From positions 62,001 through 126,000 of the forward strand of contig NZ_JACBNQ010000004.1 of the NCBI RefSeq assembly GCF_013403245.1: a stretch of 64,000 bases of DNA, read 5' to 3'. The stretch is from Sedimentibacter hydroxybenzoicus DSM 7310. Lineage in GTDB: Bacteria > Bacillota > Clostridia > Tissierellales > Sedimentibacteraceae. The notes below the pieces were generated by a model, which ran no database searches, was not told where the DNA came from, and was given only the letters and a program-made list of their open reading frames with translations. Below, in pieces: positions 18,460 to 27,734 of this stretch (positions are counted from its first letter, which is position 1; each line of letters opens with the position of its first letter). The translations under genes and the position numbers were made by a program.

Positions 18460-18514
18460 TTGACAAATCAGTCTACGAATCATAAACTAAACATAGTCTA
18501 AAAAATATAGACTA
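18460..18514 (+). promoter_or_regulatory. Promoter and candidate BlaI operator (second locus)
   Basis: TTGACA (18460-18465), 17 bp, TAAACT (18483-18488). Half-sites: CAGTCTAC in the spacer (18469-18476) and the dyad TAGTCTA-AAAAATA-TAGACTA (18494-18514) before the ribosome site. Architecture matches the promoter at 13286. Confidence 0.75.
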
Positions 18515-18526
18515 TAGGAGGCTGTT

Positions 18527-18883
18527 ATGAAAAGATTTACTGATGCAGAGCAGAAGCTTGCGGAAATAATTTGGGCTAATGAACCGGTGACATCGCCTAA
18601 ATTGGTTCAGATATGCAAAGAAGAACTGAACTGGAAAAAATCAACCACGTATACGATGTTGAAAAAGCTTGAAATTAAAGAGATTTTTATAAACAATAAA
18701 GGAATAGTTGAATCCTTACTTACTAAGGAGGAATTTTATGCAGAGCAAAGCAAGCAAATAGTAGATGAAGGATTTAACGGTTCCTTCCCGAGATTCTTAG
18801 CAGCTTTTACAAGGCATAAAAAGCTAAGCAGTAAAGAAATCTCTGAGCTTCAGAGACTTATCGAAGAGCATAAAGAGGATTAG
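18527..18883 (+). CDS. blaI: BlaI/MecI family repressor
   Basis: 118 aa, clearly paralogous to the repressor at 13358 (shared WKKSTTYTMLKKL, SFPRFLAAF versus SLPTFIAAF, and the same C-terminal helix). N-terminal winged helix plus short dimerisation helices. AGGAGG precedes the ATG, and a dyad operator covers the promoter. Two bases separate it from the BlaR1-like sensor gene, the normal two-gene arrangement. Confidence 0.93.
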   Translation: MKRFTDAEQKLAEIIWANEPVTSPKLVQICKEELNWKKSTTYTMLKKLEIKEIFINNKGIVESLLTKEEFYAEQSKQIVDEGFNGSFPRFLAAFTRHKKLSSKEISELQRLIEEHKED

Positions 18884-18885
18884 CC

Positions 18886-21024
18886 ATGGATGGATTATTT
18901 TTGTATATAATTAACATGAGCGTTACCGCAAGCTATGCAATTGCTTTTGTAATAGTGCTGAGATTGTTTTTAAAAAGGCTTCCTAAGGTATTTTCTTATG
19001 TATTGTGGTTTGCAGTATTGTTCAGATTGGTGATTCCATTTTCATTTGAAAGTGTACTGAGCCTGATTCCCAAGGATGTGCGCATACCTCAGGATATTGC
19101 TTATTCACCCAATCCTGAAATAAGCAGCGGTATATCCTCAGTTGACAGTGTGGTAAACAATCTGTTGCCTGCGCCTGTTGATCAGGCGGCAAGTATTAAT
19201 CCCATGCAGGCATGGCTTGCTGTCGGAGAAATAATATGGATCACAGGGATGGTCATACTACTTTTTTACAGTATCTTTACTACCGTAAAATTATATAGAA
19301 ATATAAACGGGGCAGTTCATACAGAAGATAATATATACATTCTGGACGGACTTAAAACGCCTTTTGTTTTTGGTATAATTAATCCAAAGATATATCTTCC
19401 AAATCAGCTTTCGAAAAATGAAAAAATATATGTGCTGCTGCATGAGCAGACCCACATAAAACGTCTCGATCATATTGTAAAACCTATTTTCTTTTTAGTT
19501 ACATGTATTCATTGGTTTAATCCTCTTGCATGGATTGCGTTCTGTCTTATGGGTGAGGACCTGGAGTTGTCCTGTGATGAAAATGTAGTAAAGCAATTAG
19601 GAAACAATATTAAGAAGGAATATTCATCCTCTCTTCTTTTCATGTCCACAGGCAGGAAAATAGTGAGTGGATGTCCTCTTGCTTTCGGCGAAAATAATAC
19701 TAAGAGCAGGATTAAAAATATTTTAAAATATAAAAAGCCGGCAGTATGGGTTCTGGCAGCTGCGGTTATAGCTGTTATTATAATTATTGCAGCTCTCATA
19801 TCCAATCCGAAAACAGAAGCAAGACTCGATGCCTTGCGTCCCATGATAATGGTTAACGGTGAGTTATACTTGGATACGGGAAGGAGTGTTCCTGCTGAAA
19901 TTGATGAAAGTGCAATCATAGGAGAAGTGAAATCCTCTGTCAGCCCATCTGAAAAACCTTCAGAAGAGGGTCAGGCCAACTTTGGATTTACAGGTGCTAA
20001 ATACGCACATTTTGAAGATAACATAGTTGTTCTTATAGATAATGAGTGGTATGTTTTTGAAAAGGATGTAACAGAAGATGTATCAATTCATTTGAGCAAA
20101 GAAAATAAATCTACCGGAATGTATGAAAAGGTTACTGTAAAATCCGGAGAAATTGAAAAGACCTTTTCATGGAAAAATGTGACTAATCCCACATATGCTC
20201 CGGTTAAATATATCGCCGATGTGGATAATGATACCAAGGATGAAATTATAATATTGTTGACTACCGGCTATGGCACAGGTGTACAGGTTCAGGATATACA
20301 TATATTAAATTCAGAAGATTTGTCTGAAATTAATATAGAAGATCCTTTGGAAGCCATAAATAAAACTGTATCTTCATCAATCACAATTAATGGGGATATA
20401 GTCAGTGTAGAAATAAAATGGAACGGAAATTCAATTGAGAAAAGCTATGACAAATCATACGCAGGCGTTTGGCTTGACAAGGTTTCGTTTGGTTCTATTA
20501 TAAATTATGAAATTGTAAACGACAGAATTGTTGTAAAAGTTCCCGGGCAAATGTCGCCGGCGGCGTTTCCTTTTATTGCCGTAGTTGAATATGATGAGAA
20601 TTTAATAATAACGAATATTGAAGTTATGGAAATAGTCGATAAAACAAGCCGTGATAAAATAAGTGCATATTTAGAGGAAGAGTCTAAAGCTGTTTTTTCT
20701 CCATATTATGAGTTGTTAGATTTTATAATCTATAACTATGCAGAAGAAAACAAAGACGGAAATATTGAAGCAGTTTTTAATTATACCATAGTACACAAAA
20801 ATTATGACCGAGATCCGGATACCGTTGAATACATCAAAGAAGCCAAGGAAAAAGGTGACGGCAGCTATCAACAGTTGTATAATGAGTACTTACAGCCTAA
20901 GGATATGAATTTTTATCTCAAAGCTGTAATTGACGAAAATGACAATATAACCTTGTATCACAATTTTTCTCCTAACGGTGTCGACTGGCAGGAGACAGAA
21001 ATGTCGGATTATATTATCAGATAG
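18886..21024 (+). CDS. blaR1: BlaR1-like M56 membrane metallopeptidase sensor
   Basis: 712 aa. Membrane helices at about 5-30, 35-60 and 110-135 flank a cytoplasmic-facing peptidase with HEQTH (186-190) and ELSCDENV (227-234), the zinc site of M56. A further helix (286-306) leads to a large extracytoplasmic sensor region (310-712) that is not the penicillin-binding domain of classical BlaR1 (no SxxK/KTG pattern seen), so the signal is probably not a beta-lactam. Expected action: signal binding triggers cleavage of the adjacent BlaI. No effector gene follows in the operon; a terminator ends it. Confidence 0.88.
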   Translation: MDGLFLYIINMSVTASYAIAFVIVLRLFLKRLPKVFSYVLWFAVLFRLVIPFSFESVLSLIPKDVRIPQDIAYSPNPEISSGISSVDSVVNNLLPAPVDQAASINPMQAWLAVGEIIWITGMVILLFYSIFTTVKLYRNINGAVHTEDNIYILDGLKTPFVFGIINPKIYLPNQLSKNEKIYVLLHEQTHIKRLDHIVKPIFFLVTCIHWFNPLAWIAFCLMGEDLELSCDENVVKQLGNNIKKEYSSSLLFMSTGRKIVSGCPLAFGENNTKSRIKNILKYKKPAVWVLAAAVIAVIIIIAALISNPKTEARLDALRPMIMVNGELYLDTGRSVPAEIDESAIIGEVKSSVSPSEKPSEEGQANFGFTGAKYAHFEDNIVVLIDNEWYVFEKDVTEDVSIHLSKENKSTGMYEKVTVKSGEIEKTFSWKNVTNPTYAPVKYIADVDNDTKDEIIILLTTGYGTGVQVQDIHILNSEDLSEINIEDPLEAINKTVSSSITINGDIVSVEIKWNGNSIEKSYDKSYAGVWLDKVSFGSIINYEIVNDRIVVKVPGQMSPAAFPFIAVVEYDENLIITNIEVMEIVDKTSRDKISAYLEEESKAVFSPYYELLDFIIYNYAEENKDGNIEAVFNYTIVHKNYDRDPDTVEYIKEAKEKGDGSYQQLYNEYLQPKDMNFYLKAVIDENDNITLYHNFSPNGVDWQETEMSDYIIR

Positions 21025-21044
21025 TAATATTGATTTTTTAAGTA

Positions 21045-21074
21045 GAGCACAAGAAATTTTACTTTCTTGTGCTC
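21045..21074. terminator. Intrinsic terminator between convergent genes
   Basis: Perfect 12-bp stem GAGCACAAGAAA (21045-21056) / TTTCTTGTGCTC (21063-21074), followed by CATTTT; TTTTTT on the other side suits the convergent ATPase gene. Confidence 0.85.
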
Positions 21075-21090
21075 CATTTTAATATATTAT

Positions 21091-22380
21091 TCATATTACT
21101 GACTCGTCAAGCAAAAAGTCAATTAGCCCGATATTTAGAATACCATTATCATCATACCACCGTTTACTTATGTCTTTTCTGACTACAATTTTCGGGAAAG
21201 AATCACCGGTCAGAGAAAAAGGTATTATTTCGCTTGCCAGCTTTTCTTCGGTTGGCATGGCATAAGCCGATTGAATATAAACCTTCCTGTTACCTAAAGT
21301 TGCGATAAAATCAATCTCTCTTGATACCCGCACAGAGTTTCCGTTTTTATTTTGCTCTCTTGAAAAGACAATGCCTACATCAACGGCATAACCTCGTATA
21401 ATCAATTCATTATAAAGGATATTTTCCATAATATGCGTCATTTCCTGCTGTCGGAAACCGATTCGTGCATTGCGCAGTCCTATATCTTCACAGTAATACT
21501 TGTTTGGAAAATCAAAATATGATTTTCCCCTTACATCATATCGTTTGCTCTCAGCAAACAAGAAGGCATCTTTTAAATGGTCAATGTATGCCTTGACAGT
21601 ATTAGGAGACATACTCATCTGGTTTTTAGATTTCATTGTATTGGTTATTTTCCCCGGGTTGGTAAGTGAGCCTATGGATGAGCATAAAAGATCAATAATC
21701 TGTTCCAAAATATCCTGACGCTCGATTTTTTTGCGCTCCACAATGTCCTTGATGAAAACCTCCGAAAACAGAGATTGCAGGTAATTCATTTTGGCCGTGT
21801 CCGTTGGTCTGGAGAGAACAAGGGGCATCCCACCATAGAAAGCATAGGTATCAAATGCCTCGTTCTTGTCGCCACCGACAGCCGAATAAAATTCTGCGAA
21901 ACTAAACGGATGAACGCGGATTTCATCACTCCTTCCCCGGAATTCGCTGAGAATGTCTTTAGAAAGCATTTTTGAGTTGCTTCCGGTAACATACACATCA
22001 AGATTGGAAAGTGATTTTAAATCGTTCAGAGCATCATAGAAGGTAATTGGTTTCCCAGTGGGGTTGTAAGGATTGGCTACCTCATCTGACATCTGAATCT
22101 CATCTATAAAAAGGTAGTAATTATCAGGTTTACCATCAACATGATTTCTTACATGATCAGAAAGCTCAAGAGGATTGCGAAAACGTATATCCTTTGCCAA
22201 ATCAAGCTCAAAGGATAGGATGTGTTCTTCTCTGACACCGCTCTCCAATAAGTAATTCTTAAAAAGTGTACGCAGAAGATAAGACTTTCCGCATCTTCTG
22301 ATTCCGGTTATAACCTTTACCTGGCCGTCCCATTGATAATCAATCAGCTGCTTTAAATATTTATCTCGTTTTATTTCCAT
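21091..22380 (-). CDS. AAA family ATPase with DUF4143 domain
   Basis: 429 aa. N-terminal AAA_14 domain with Walker A GIRRCGKSY (26-34), Walker B YLFIDEIQM and sensor VTGSNSKML; C-terminal DUF4143 with a nuclease-like patch (SREIDFIATLGNRKVYIQSAYA region). Such proteins are widespread orphans, often mobile, of unknown physiological role. ATG 22380 has GGAGGT; a TTG two codons upstream is not needed. Stand-alone gene. Confidence 0.88.
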   Translation of the reverse strand: MEIKRDKYLKQLIDYQWDGQVKVITGIRRCGKSYLLRTLFKNYLLESGVREEHILSFELDLAKDIRFRNPLELSDHVRNHVDGKPDNYYLFIDEIQMSDEVANPYNPTGKPITFYDALNDLKSLSNLDVYVTGSNSKMLSKDILSEFRGRSDEIRVHPFSFAEFYSAVGGDKNEAFDTYAFYGGMPLVLSRPTDTAKMNYLQSLFSEVFIKDIVERKKIERQDILEQIIDLLCSSIGSLTNPGKITNTMKSKNQMSMSPNTVKAYIDHLKDAFLFAESKRYDVRGKSYFDFPNKYYCEDIGLRNARIGFRQQEMTHIMENILYNELIIRGYAVDVGIVFSREQNKNGNSVRVSREIDFIATLGNRKVYIQSAYAMPTEEKLASEIIPFSLTGDSFPKIVVRKDISKRWYDDNGILNIGLIDFLLDESVI

Positions 22381-22598
22381 GAACAACCTCCGGTGAAATG
22401 TTTTGACCTTAAGGGCTTAACTATTCATTATTATAACCAAAATTTTGAGAAAAATCAAGAGTTGACTGAAATTTATTGCCTTCACGGGCAACAAATTTTA
22501 TAATATACCGATATTTTATATTTTTGCTTTGATTTATATAATCCAATTCCGCACATTATATGCTATTATACGTTATACATAGTGAAAGGAGGTTTCTT

Positions 22599-23051
22599 AT
22601 GTCTGTAAGCTTACGGGATCAATATGATAAAATATACAGATATTGTTTTTTTAAGGTGAATAATAAAGAGATAGCAGAAGATTTGACGCAAGAAACTTTC
22701 TTGAAATATTTTGCTCAAACATCCTATATAAACAGAGGAAAGCCCCTTGCTTATCTTTATACTATAGCTAAAAATTTGTGTATTGATTTTTACAGAAGCA
22801 ATAAAGGGGATCAGGAGCTTGATGAATCAGTATTGCGTAGTGATGATATTTCTGAGTTTGAAACAAATTATGATATAAAACAGGCGGTATCCGTATTGCC
22901 CGATGATTTGCAGGAGTTTCTTTTGCTTCGTTTCTCAAATGAACTTGGTATAGGTGAAATAGCAAGTATTATGGGAATTTCAAGATTTTCGGTTTATCGC
23001 AAGTTAAATAAAGCACTTGGCATGCTAAAAGCTATTTTAAGGGAGGAATAA
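22599..23051 (+). CDS. ECF-type RNA polymerase sigma factor
   Basis: 150 aa: region 2 (YDKIYRYCFFKVNNKEIAEDLTQETFLKYF) and region 4 (LPDDLQEFLLLRFSNELGIGEIASIMGISRFSVYRKLNKAL) are both present. ATG 22599 follows AAAGGAGG. It is the first gene of an operon with a membrane protein and an ABC transporter and probably drives its own operon; there is no classical zinc-finger anti-sigma factor next to it. Confidence 0.92.
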   Translation: MSVSLRDQYDKIYRYCFFKVNNKEIAEDLTQETFLKYFAQTSYINRGKPLAYLYTIAKNLCIDFYRSNKGDQELDESVLRSDDISEFETNYDIKQAVSVLPDDLQEFLLLRFSNELGIGEIASIMGISRFSVYRKLNKALGMLKAILREE

Positions 23052-23053
23052 AT

Positions 23054-23785
23054 ATGGACAATAATATAAAGAGAAAACTAAAATCAGTCTTTGAAGCTCC
23101 GATGCCGGCAAAAAAGGATGATTTTTTAAATCAATTAGACTATCCCAAAGCAAGCCGTCTTGATTTCATAAAGTCGCAGGCCGGATATATAAGAAAACAG
23201 GTATGGGTTTTATCATTGTTACTATTTATAGGTACGCTAATTTTAATGTATTATTTTGAAGTGTCTGATTCTGTTATCTGGATTTTGTCATCAGCCTTAC
23301 CCTTTATTTCTCTGGTAAGCATAGGCGAAATTTTCAGAAGTATCACATACAATATGGACGAACTTGAAATGAGCTGCAAGCATAATTTTCTGGAAATAAG
23401 CCTTATTCGCTTTGGTATATTGGGATTAGCTAATCTTGCTGTCCTGATCAGCCTTTTGATTTTACTGGCGGGAAAAACTGATTTTGGCTTTTTCAGATTG
23501 GGACTGTATCTGACGACGCCGTACCTGCTGAACTGCTACGGCTCGATATTTGCTGTAAATCGCTTAAAAAACAGAGAGATAGTTTACGTTTGCGGTGTTG
23601 TTACGGCTTCCGTCAGCATATTAAATGCTTTGTTTACAACTCAAATAAACGATATTTACACAGATAAATATTGGTCCTTCTGGATTATATCATTTATCAT
23701 TTTGGCTGTATTTAGTTATAAAGAGATTTTGAAACTGATTAAGAAAATGGAGGAATTAAAATGGAGCTTATCATTGACCGTTTAA
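23054..23785 (+). CDS. Membrane protein, possible anti-sigma/ABC accessory
   Basis: 243 aa: about 50 cytoplasmic residues then about six hydrophobic helices. No family recognised with confidence. Three bases after the ECF sigma gene and overlapping the ABC ATPase gene by 25 bp, so it is either the membrane regulator of the sigma factor or part of the transporter. The soluble N-terminus (MDNNIKRKLKSVFEAPMPAK) could contact the sigma factor. Confidence 0.7.
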   Translation: MDNNIKRKLKSVFEAPMPAKKDDFLNQLDYPKASRLDFIKSQAGYIRKQVWVLSLLLFIGTLILMYYFEVSDSVIWILSSALPFISLVSIGEIFRSITYNMDELEMSCKHNFLEISLIRFGILGLANLAVLISLLILLAGKTDFGFFRLGLYLTTPYLLNCYGSIFAVNRLKNREIVYVCGVVTASVSILNALFTTQINDIYTDKYWSFWIISFIILAVFSYKEILKLIKKMEELKWSLSLTV

Positions 23786-24639
23786 CCAAACAATATAAAA
23801 ATAAGATTGCTGTTGACCGTATTTCTTTAACCTTGAACAAGGGTGTTTATGGACTGTTGGGTGCCAACGGCTCCGGAAAAACTACATTGATGCGAATGCT
23901 GTGCGGTGTTTTAAAACCCACAAGCGGAGAGGTGAAATTTAATGGAATCGATGTAAGTCAGGAAGAATACAGGGACTCTTTAGGATATTTACCTCAGGAT
24001 TTTGGATATTATCCGGAATTTACAGCATACGAGTTTCTATTGTACATGGCAAGCTTAAAGGGGCTTGCAAAGCAAAGTGCCAAGGATAAAGCAAAGGAGC
24101 TTTTAGAGCTTGTGTCTCTTTCAGATTCTGCAAAAAAGAAAATTAAGACATATTCGGGCGGTATGAAGCAGCGCCTGGGAATTGCTCAGGCTATTTTAAA
24201 CAATCCTAAAATTTTAATTTTGGATGAGCCTACCGCAGGTCTTGACCCCAAGGAGAGGGTGCGCTTCAGAAATCTTATTTCTCAGTTGGGTACGGATAGA
24301 ATTATTTTGTTGTCTACACATATAGTATCCGATATTGAAAATATTGCCGGTATGATATTAATAATGAAAGATGGTCAGATTGTACATAAGGGCGGGCTGG
24401 ACGAAATAATTAAGGCTATTGACGGACGGGTTTTTGAATGTACCGTTGATGCCGGGGAAGCGGGAAAGCTCATTTCAATGCATACAATTACTAATTTCAG
24501 ACAAGAAAATGACAAAACATTTCTCCGTCTTATATGCGATAAAAGTCCATGTGAAAATGCCATCAGCGTAAAAGCAACCCTGGAGGATTTATATTTATAC
24601 TATTTTAAGGAGGTCAATACAGATGAAAAGCTTTTTTAG
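23761..24639 (+). CDS. ABC transporter ATP-binding protein
   Basis: 292 aa: Walker A GLLGANGSGKTTLM (32-45), Q-loop YLPQDFG, signature YSGGMKQRLGIAQA, Walker B ILILDEPTAGLDP and H-loop STH. Belongs to the DrrA/NatA-like export group. ATGGAGGAATTAAA before the ATG supplies the ribosome site within the previous gene. The partner permease overlaps its end by 17 bp. Confidence 0.93.
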   Translation: MELIIDRLTKQYKNKIAVDRISLTLNKGVYGLLGANGSGKTTLMRMLCGVLKPTSGEVKFNGIDVSQEEYRDSLGYLPQDFGYYPEFTAYEFLLYMASLKGLAKQSAKDKAKELLELVSLSDSAKKKIKTYSGGMKQRLGIAQAILNNPKILILDEPTAGLDPKERVRFRNLISQLGTDRIILLSTHIVSDIENIAGMILIMKDGQIVHKGGLDEIIKAIDGRVFECTVDAGEAGKLISMHTITNFRQENDKTFLRLICDKSPCENAISVKATLEDLYLYYFKEVNTDEKLF

Positions 24640-25825
24640 GCTCATAGGGTTTGAATATAAAAAAATCTTTAAAAAGCGAAGCAACATTGTTATACTACTG
24701 ATTGCTGTTTTCTTAACGGCGTTCAGCAGCCTTGGTCCATTGATGGGAAATTATTATATAAAAGGTGAAATATTTGAAAGTAATTATGAAGGTATGAAGA
24801 GGGACAGAGAATATATAAGAAGCTTGTCAGACAGGGAAGTAGGCAGCGATATACTTTCGGAAGCAATCGGTGCTTATTCCTTAATTCCGCCTACGGACGG
24901 CAAGTATACAGATACAGATGAATATCAGCGGTATGCACGACCCTACAGTGAAATTAATTATATTATCAGAAAGTCATACGGTATGAATGACTGGAAGGAA
25001 GTGAAATCACTTACCGGGAAAGATGTTAAAAGCTTCTATGATGTACGTCAAGGTGCTGTTGAAAGGAGCATAGAGGAAACAACCATGTCTCCCGCAGAGA
25101 AGTCAGCGTCGGTGAGCTTAAGCAGGCAGGTAAAAACCCCTTTTGCTTATTCGTACACAGGAGGATATACACGGTTTTTCTCACAAATGTATACAACTGC
25201 TATTTTAATCTGCTTTATATGCTCCATATGCATTGCTCCGTTATTTTCAGGTGAATACACTGATAAAACAGACAGTCTTATCCTATCATCTAAATATGGT
25301 AAAAACAAAGTTATACATGCAAAGCTGATTACGGGTATATCCTTTTCAGTTTTGTTAACTATTATGCTGACCATAGTATCCTATGTAACGGTAATGATGT
25401 TTTTCGGTCGGGAAGGAGGAGAAGCTCCGATACAAATTTTTCTGCCCCTTTCAATACATCCGTTTACAATAGTACAGGCTGCATTGCTGTATTTTACTAT
25501 AGTATTGATGGGAAATTTGTTATCTGCTGCAATTGTTATGCTTTTATCCGCAAGGCTAAAATCCCCATTTATGGTGATGGTGATAATGACGGTAATTACG
25601 GTTTCGCCGATGTTTATAAATATATCTGAAAATACACTTTGGATATATCATTTGTTTAATCTTATTCCCGTAAATATGTTTTATCTCAGCAGGATTTTAG
25701 ATAAATTTTCTATAGACTTATTTGGGCTGATTGTACAACCCTACGAAGTTACTGTTATCTTTTCTGTCGCATTAGGCATAATATTAATGCCGTTAGCATA
25801 CAGTGGGTTCAAAAAACATAATTGA
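24623..25825 (+). CDS. ABC-2 type permease
   Basis: 400 aa. An N-terminal helix (about 20-40), a long extracytoplasmic loop (45-185) with charged sequence, then about five helices ending near residue 395, the ABC-2 layout. AAGGAGGT precedes its ATG inside the ATPase gene. With the ATPase it forms an exporter likely under ECF sigma control; substrate unknown. Its stop codon lies inside the following terminator stem. Confidence 0.85.
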   Translation: MKSFFRLIGFEYKKIFKKRSNIVILLIAVFLTAFSSLGPLMGNYYIKGEIFESNYEGMKRDREYIRSLSDREVGSDILSEAIGAYSLIPPTDGKYTDTDEYQRYARPYSEINYIIRKSYGMNDWKEVKSLTGKDVKSFYDVRQGAVERSIEETTMSPAEKSASVSLSRQVKTPFAYSYTGGYTRFFSQMYTTAILICFICSICIAPLFSGEYTDKTDSLILSSKYGKNKVIHAKLITGISFSVLLTIMLTIVSYVTVMMFFGREGGEAPIQIFLPLSIHPFTIVQAALLYFTIVLMGNLLSAAIVMLLSARLKSPFMVMVIMTVITVSPMFINISENTLWIYHLFNLIPVNMFYLSRILDKFSIDLFGLIVQPYEVTVIFSVALGIILMPLAYSGFKKHN

Positions 25826-25869
25826 TAGTAAAAAATTCATGGATACACATGAATTTTTTACTATCAATT
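25820..25869. terminator. Strong bidirectional terminator
   Basis: 22-bp perfect stem: left arm begins AATTGATAGT and ends TTCATG (25820-25841), right arm begins CATGAA and ends ATCAATT (25848-25869), 6-nt loop. Serves the permease gene and the convergent VapC remnant. Confidence 0.9.
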
Positions 25870-26053
25870 ATTTCTCAAATAATTTATTCAATTTTTTATC
25901 AAAAGTACACACTTCATATCCATTAACCTTATGATACGCATAAAGTAATGTGTCAACAAAGTCAATTTTTCTGTTGCTGAAAAGAACAAAAGCTTCTTTA
26001 ACTACTTCTATATTATAAACATTAAGGTTTTCGTATTGCAAAAGATTTTTCAT
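25868..26053 (-). pseudogene. VapC-like PIN toxin remnant (N-terminal half deleted)
   Basis: 61 residues from an ATG at 26053: MKN runs straight into NLLQYENLNVYNIEVVKE and IDFVDTLLYAYHKVNGYEV with TFDKKLNKLF, the C-terminal half of VapC PIN domains (the Asp of IDFVDT is a normal metal ligand). The first half with the initial catalytic Asp and Glu is absent, so ribonuclease activity is not expected. Overlaps the antitoxin gene end. Confidence 0.65.
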
Positions 26054-26282
26054 GCTTTTCCACCGTTGCATCCGCCCATGCTTCATTTTCTTTTACTTTT
26101 AATTCTTCATTTCTATATTTTGATAATGCACCTCGTACATTTTTCTTGTTTCCAATATATGTTTGAGTTGAATTATCATATGGCAGGATAATAATTTCTA
26201 CTTCTTTATTTTTTAATTCTTCAGGTATATCTATTAATCCGGCTAACACATTACTATTTGCAATTTTCCGTACAAATTGCAT
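26022..26282 (-). CDS. VapB-like antitoxin
   Basis: 86 aa. N-terminal segment GLIDIPEELKNKEVEIIILPY resembles DUF2281-type antitoxins; the C-terminal half is charged and probably disordered until it binds toxin. AAGGAG precedes the ATG. The partner PIN toxin is truncated, so this antitoxin is probably a relic. Confidence 0.6.
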   Translation of the reverse strand: MQFVRKIANSNVLAGLIDIPEELKNKEVEIIILPYDNSTQTYIGNKKNVRGALSKYRNEELKVKENEAWADATVEKHEKSFAIRKP

Positions 26283-26432
26283 AATTCATCAACTCCTTCA
26301 GCATTACTTTTATTAATATTATAACACGATAATAGATTTTTTTCCATTTATAATTTATATTTGAGAAAATATATAAGCTTACCGGCACAATGTACGCAAA
26401 GTATTTATAATAAAAAGTACCTTGACATCTGC

Positions 26433-27734
26433 CTAATTGGTTGCAGGAAGCTCTATTACAAATATGCTTCCTCCTCCTTCTCTGTCCTTTACGTATATTT
26501 TCCCCGAATGGGAGCTTATTATTTCCTTTGCGATGCTAAGTCCCAGTCCGTAGTGCTCCTTCTTGCTGCGGGAAGAGTCTTCTCTGAAAAATCTGTCAAA
26601 TATCTTGTCTTTGTTTTCATCATTTATTCCGGTTCCTGTATCTGAAACATATATTGTAAGCTTTTTCCTGCCCAGAGAATATTCCAGTTCTACATTTCCG
26701 CCAAATGGCGTATAAAACAGCGCATTGTCAAGTATGGCACCCAACGCCTGATACAATCTTTGATAATCTCCGTTTAAAACCGGGATTGGACAGTCGGGTA
26801 AACTTATAGTAAGCTCTAGACCATTTGAAACGGCCAATGGAGTATAATGTTCATACAGGCTTAACAGCAGTGTCTGAACATCAAATTTTTCTGAATTCAA
26901 GGGCACAGCATTAATATCGGAGCTGGCAAGGGTCAGCAAATCATTTACAAGACGTGACATGCGTGTGCACTCGTGCTTTAAGGAGCTGATAAATTTATTG
27001 GTGTCTTCCTCATTCCTTGATTTCTCTAATGATGCTATGCTTAATCCCATAACAGTTACAGGTGATCTGAGTTCGTGAGAAGCAGAGGCAACAAATTCCA
27101 TTTGTTGACGGTGACTTTTTTCTATTGGTTGTATTGCCTTGCCTGAGAACCACCAGCTAAAATAAAACATGATCACTGTTAAAAATAATATTGCTATAAA
27201 AAAAACAAGACGGGTATGTGCCATTGCGTCGTAATCCTGCTTTAAATCTCTCAATACTATAACACTTTGCCAGCCTGAATCCATAGGAACCACTGCTAAG
27301 GCAGCCTTGTATAATTCCTTGTGCTGCCCGGTAATTTCAAAGAAGATGCTGCTTACATTTATTATTGATTCCGGTTTAATCCTAGTGTTAAATCCATATT
27401 CAGACAGGGCTTTCTCCTGTACGTCAGCAATCAAGATATCTCGGGATGTAATTGTTTTATATGAGCCTCTGAAGGAAAGAGGATATTTTCCATCCTCTAT
27501 ATGTACAATAATTTTATTTCCTGCTTCAAGCTGTGAAAGCCACGCATTATCTATTATTTTATTGTCCTGAATTTTGTAAACTATGGAATTCAGGTTGTTT
27601 TTTACTATAGTTTCACCTTGGTTTTTTAATTGTGTTTCCGACAGGCTGAAATAAAACACACATATGGATATTAAGATAATTCCCATCCCGAGGGAGCAGA
27701 TGAAGGTAAATTTGAGCCGCAGCTTTTTTATCAT
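26433..27734 (-). CDS. Sensor histidine kinase (OmpR-type partner)
   Basis: 433 aa: transmembrane helix 11-31, extracellular region 32-172, second helix about 175-196, HisKA with SASHELRSP (His220), N-box region AILDNALFYTPFGG and G-boxes DTGTGI and YGLGLSIAKEI. 4-bp overlap with the response regulator gene, its clear partner. Divergent from the transporter operon starting at 28554, which it may control. Confidence 0.92.
   Translation of the reverse strand: MIKKLRLKFTFICSLGMGIILISICVFYFSLSETQLKNQGETIVKNNLNSIVYKIQDNKIIDNAWLSQLEAGNKIIVHIEDGKYPLSFRGSYKTITSRDILIADVQEKALSEYGFNTRIKPESIINVSSIFFEITGQHKELYKAALAVVPMDSGWQSVIVLRDLKQDYDAMAHTRLVFFIAILFLTVIMFYFSWWFSGKAIQPIEKSHRQQMEFVASASHELRSPVTVMGLSIASLEKSRNEEDTNKFISSLKHECTRMSRLVNDLLTLASSDINAVPLNSEKFDVQTLLLSLYEHYTPLAVSNGLELTISLPDCPIPVLNGDYQRLYQALGAILDNALFYTPFGGNVELEYSLGRKKLTIYVSDTGTGINDENKDKIFDRFFREDSSRSKKEHYGLGLSIAKEIISSHSGKIYVKDREGGGSIFVIELPATN

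Noticed and set aside
18886-21024. Beta-lactam resistance module
   Set aside because: No penicillin-binding sensor motifs in the BlaR1-like protein and no beta-lactamase or PBP gene in the operon.
26361-26645. 94-codon plus-strand frame opposite the histidine kinase
   Set aside because: Mostly antisense to the kinase ATPase domain, no ribosome site.
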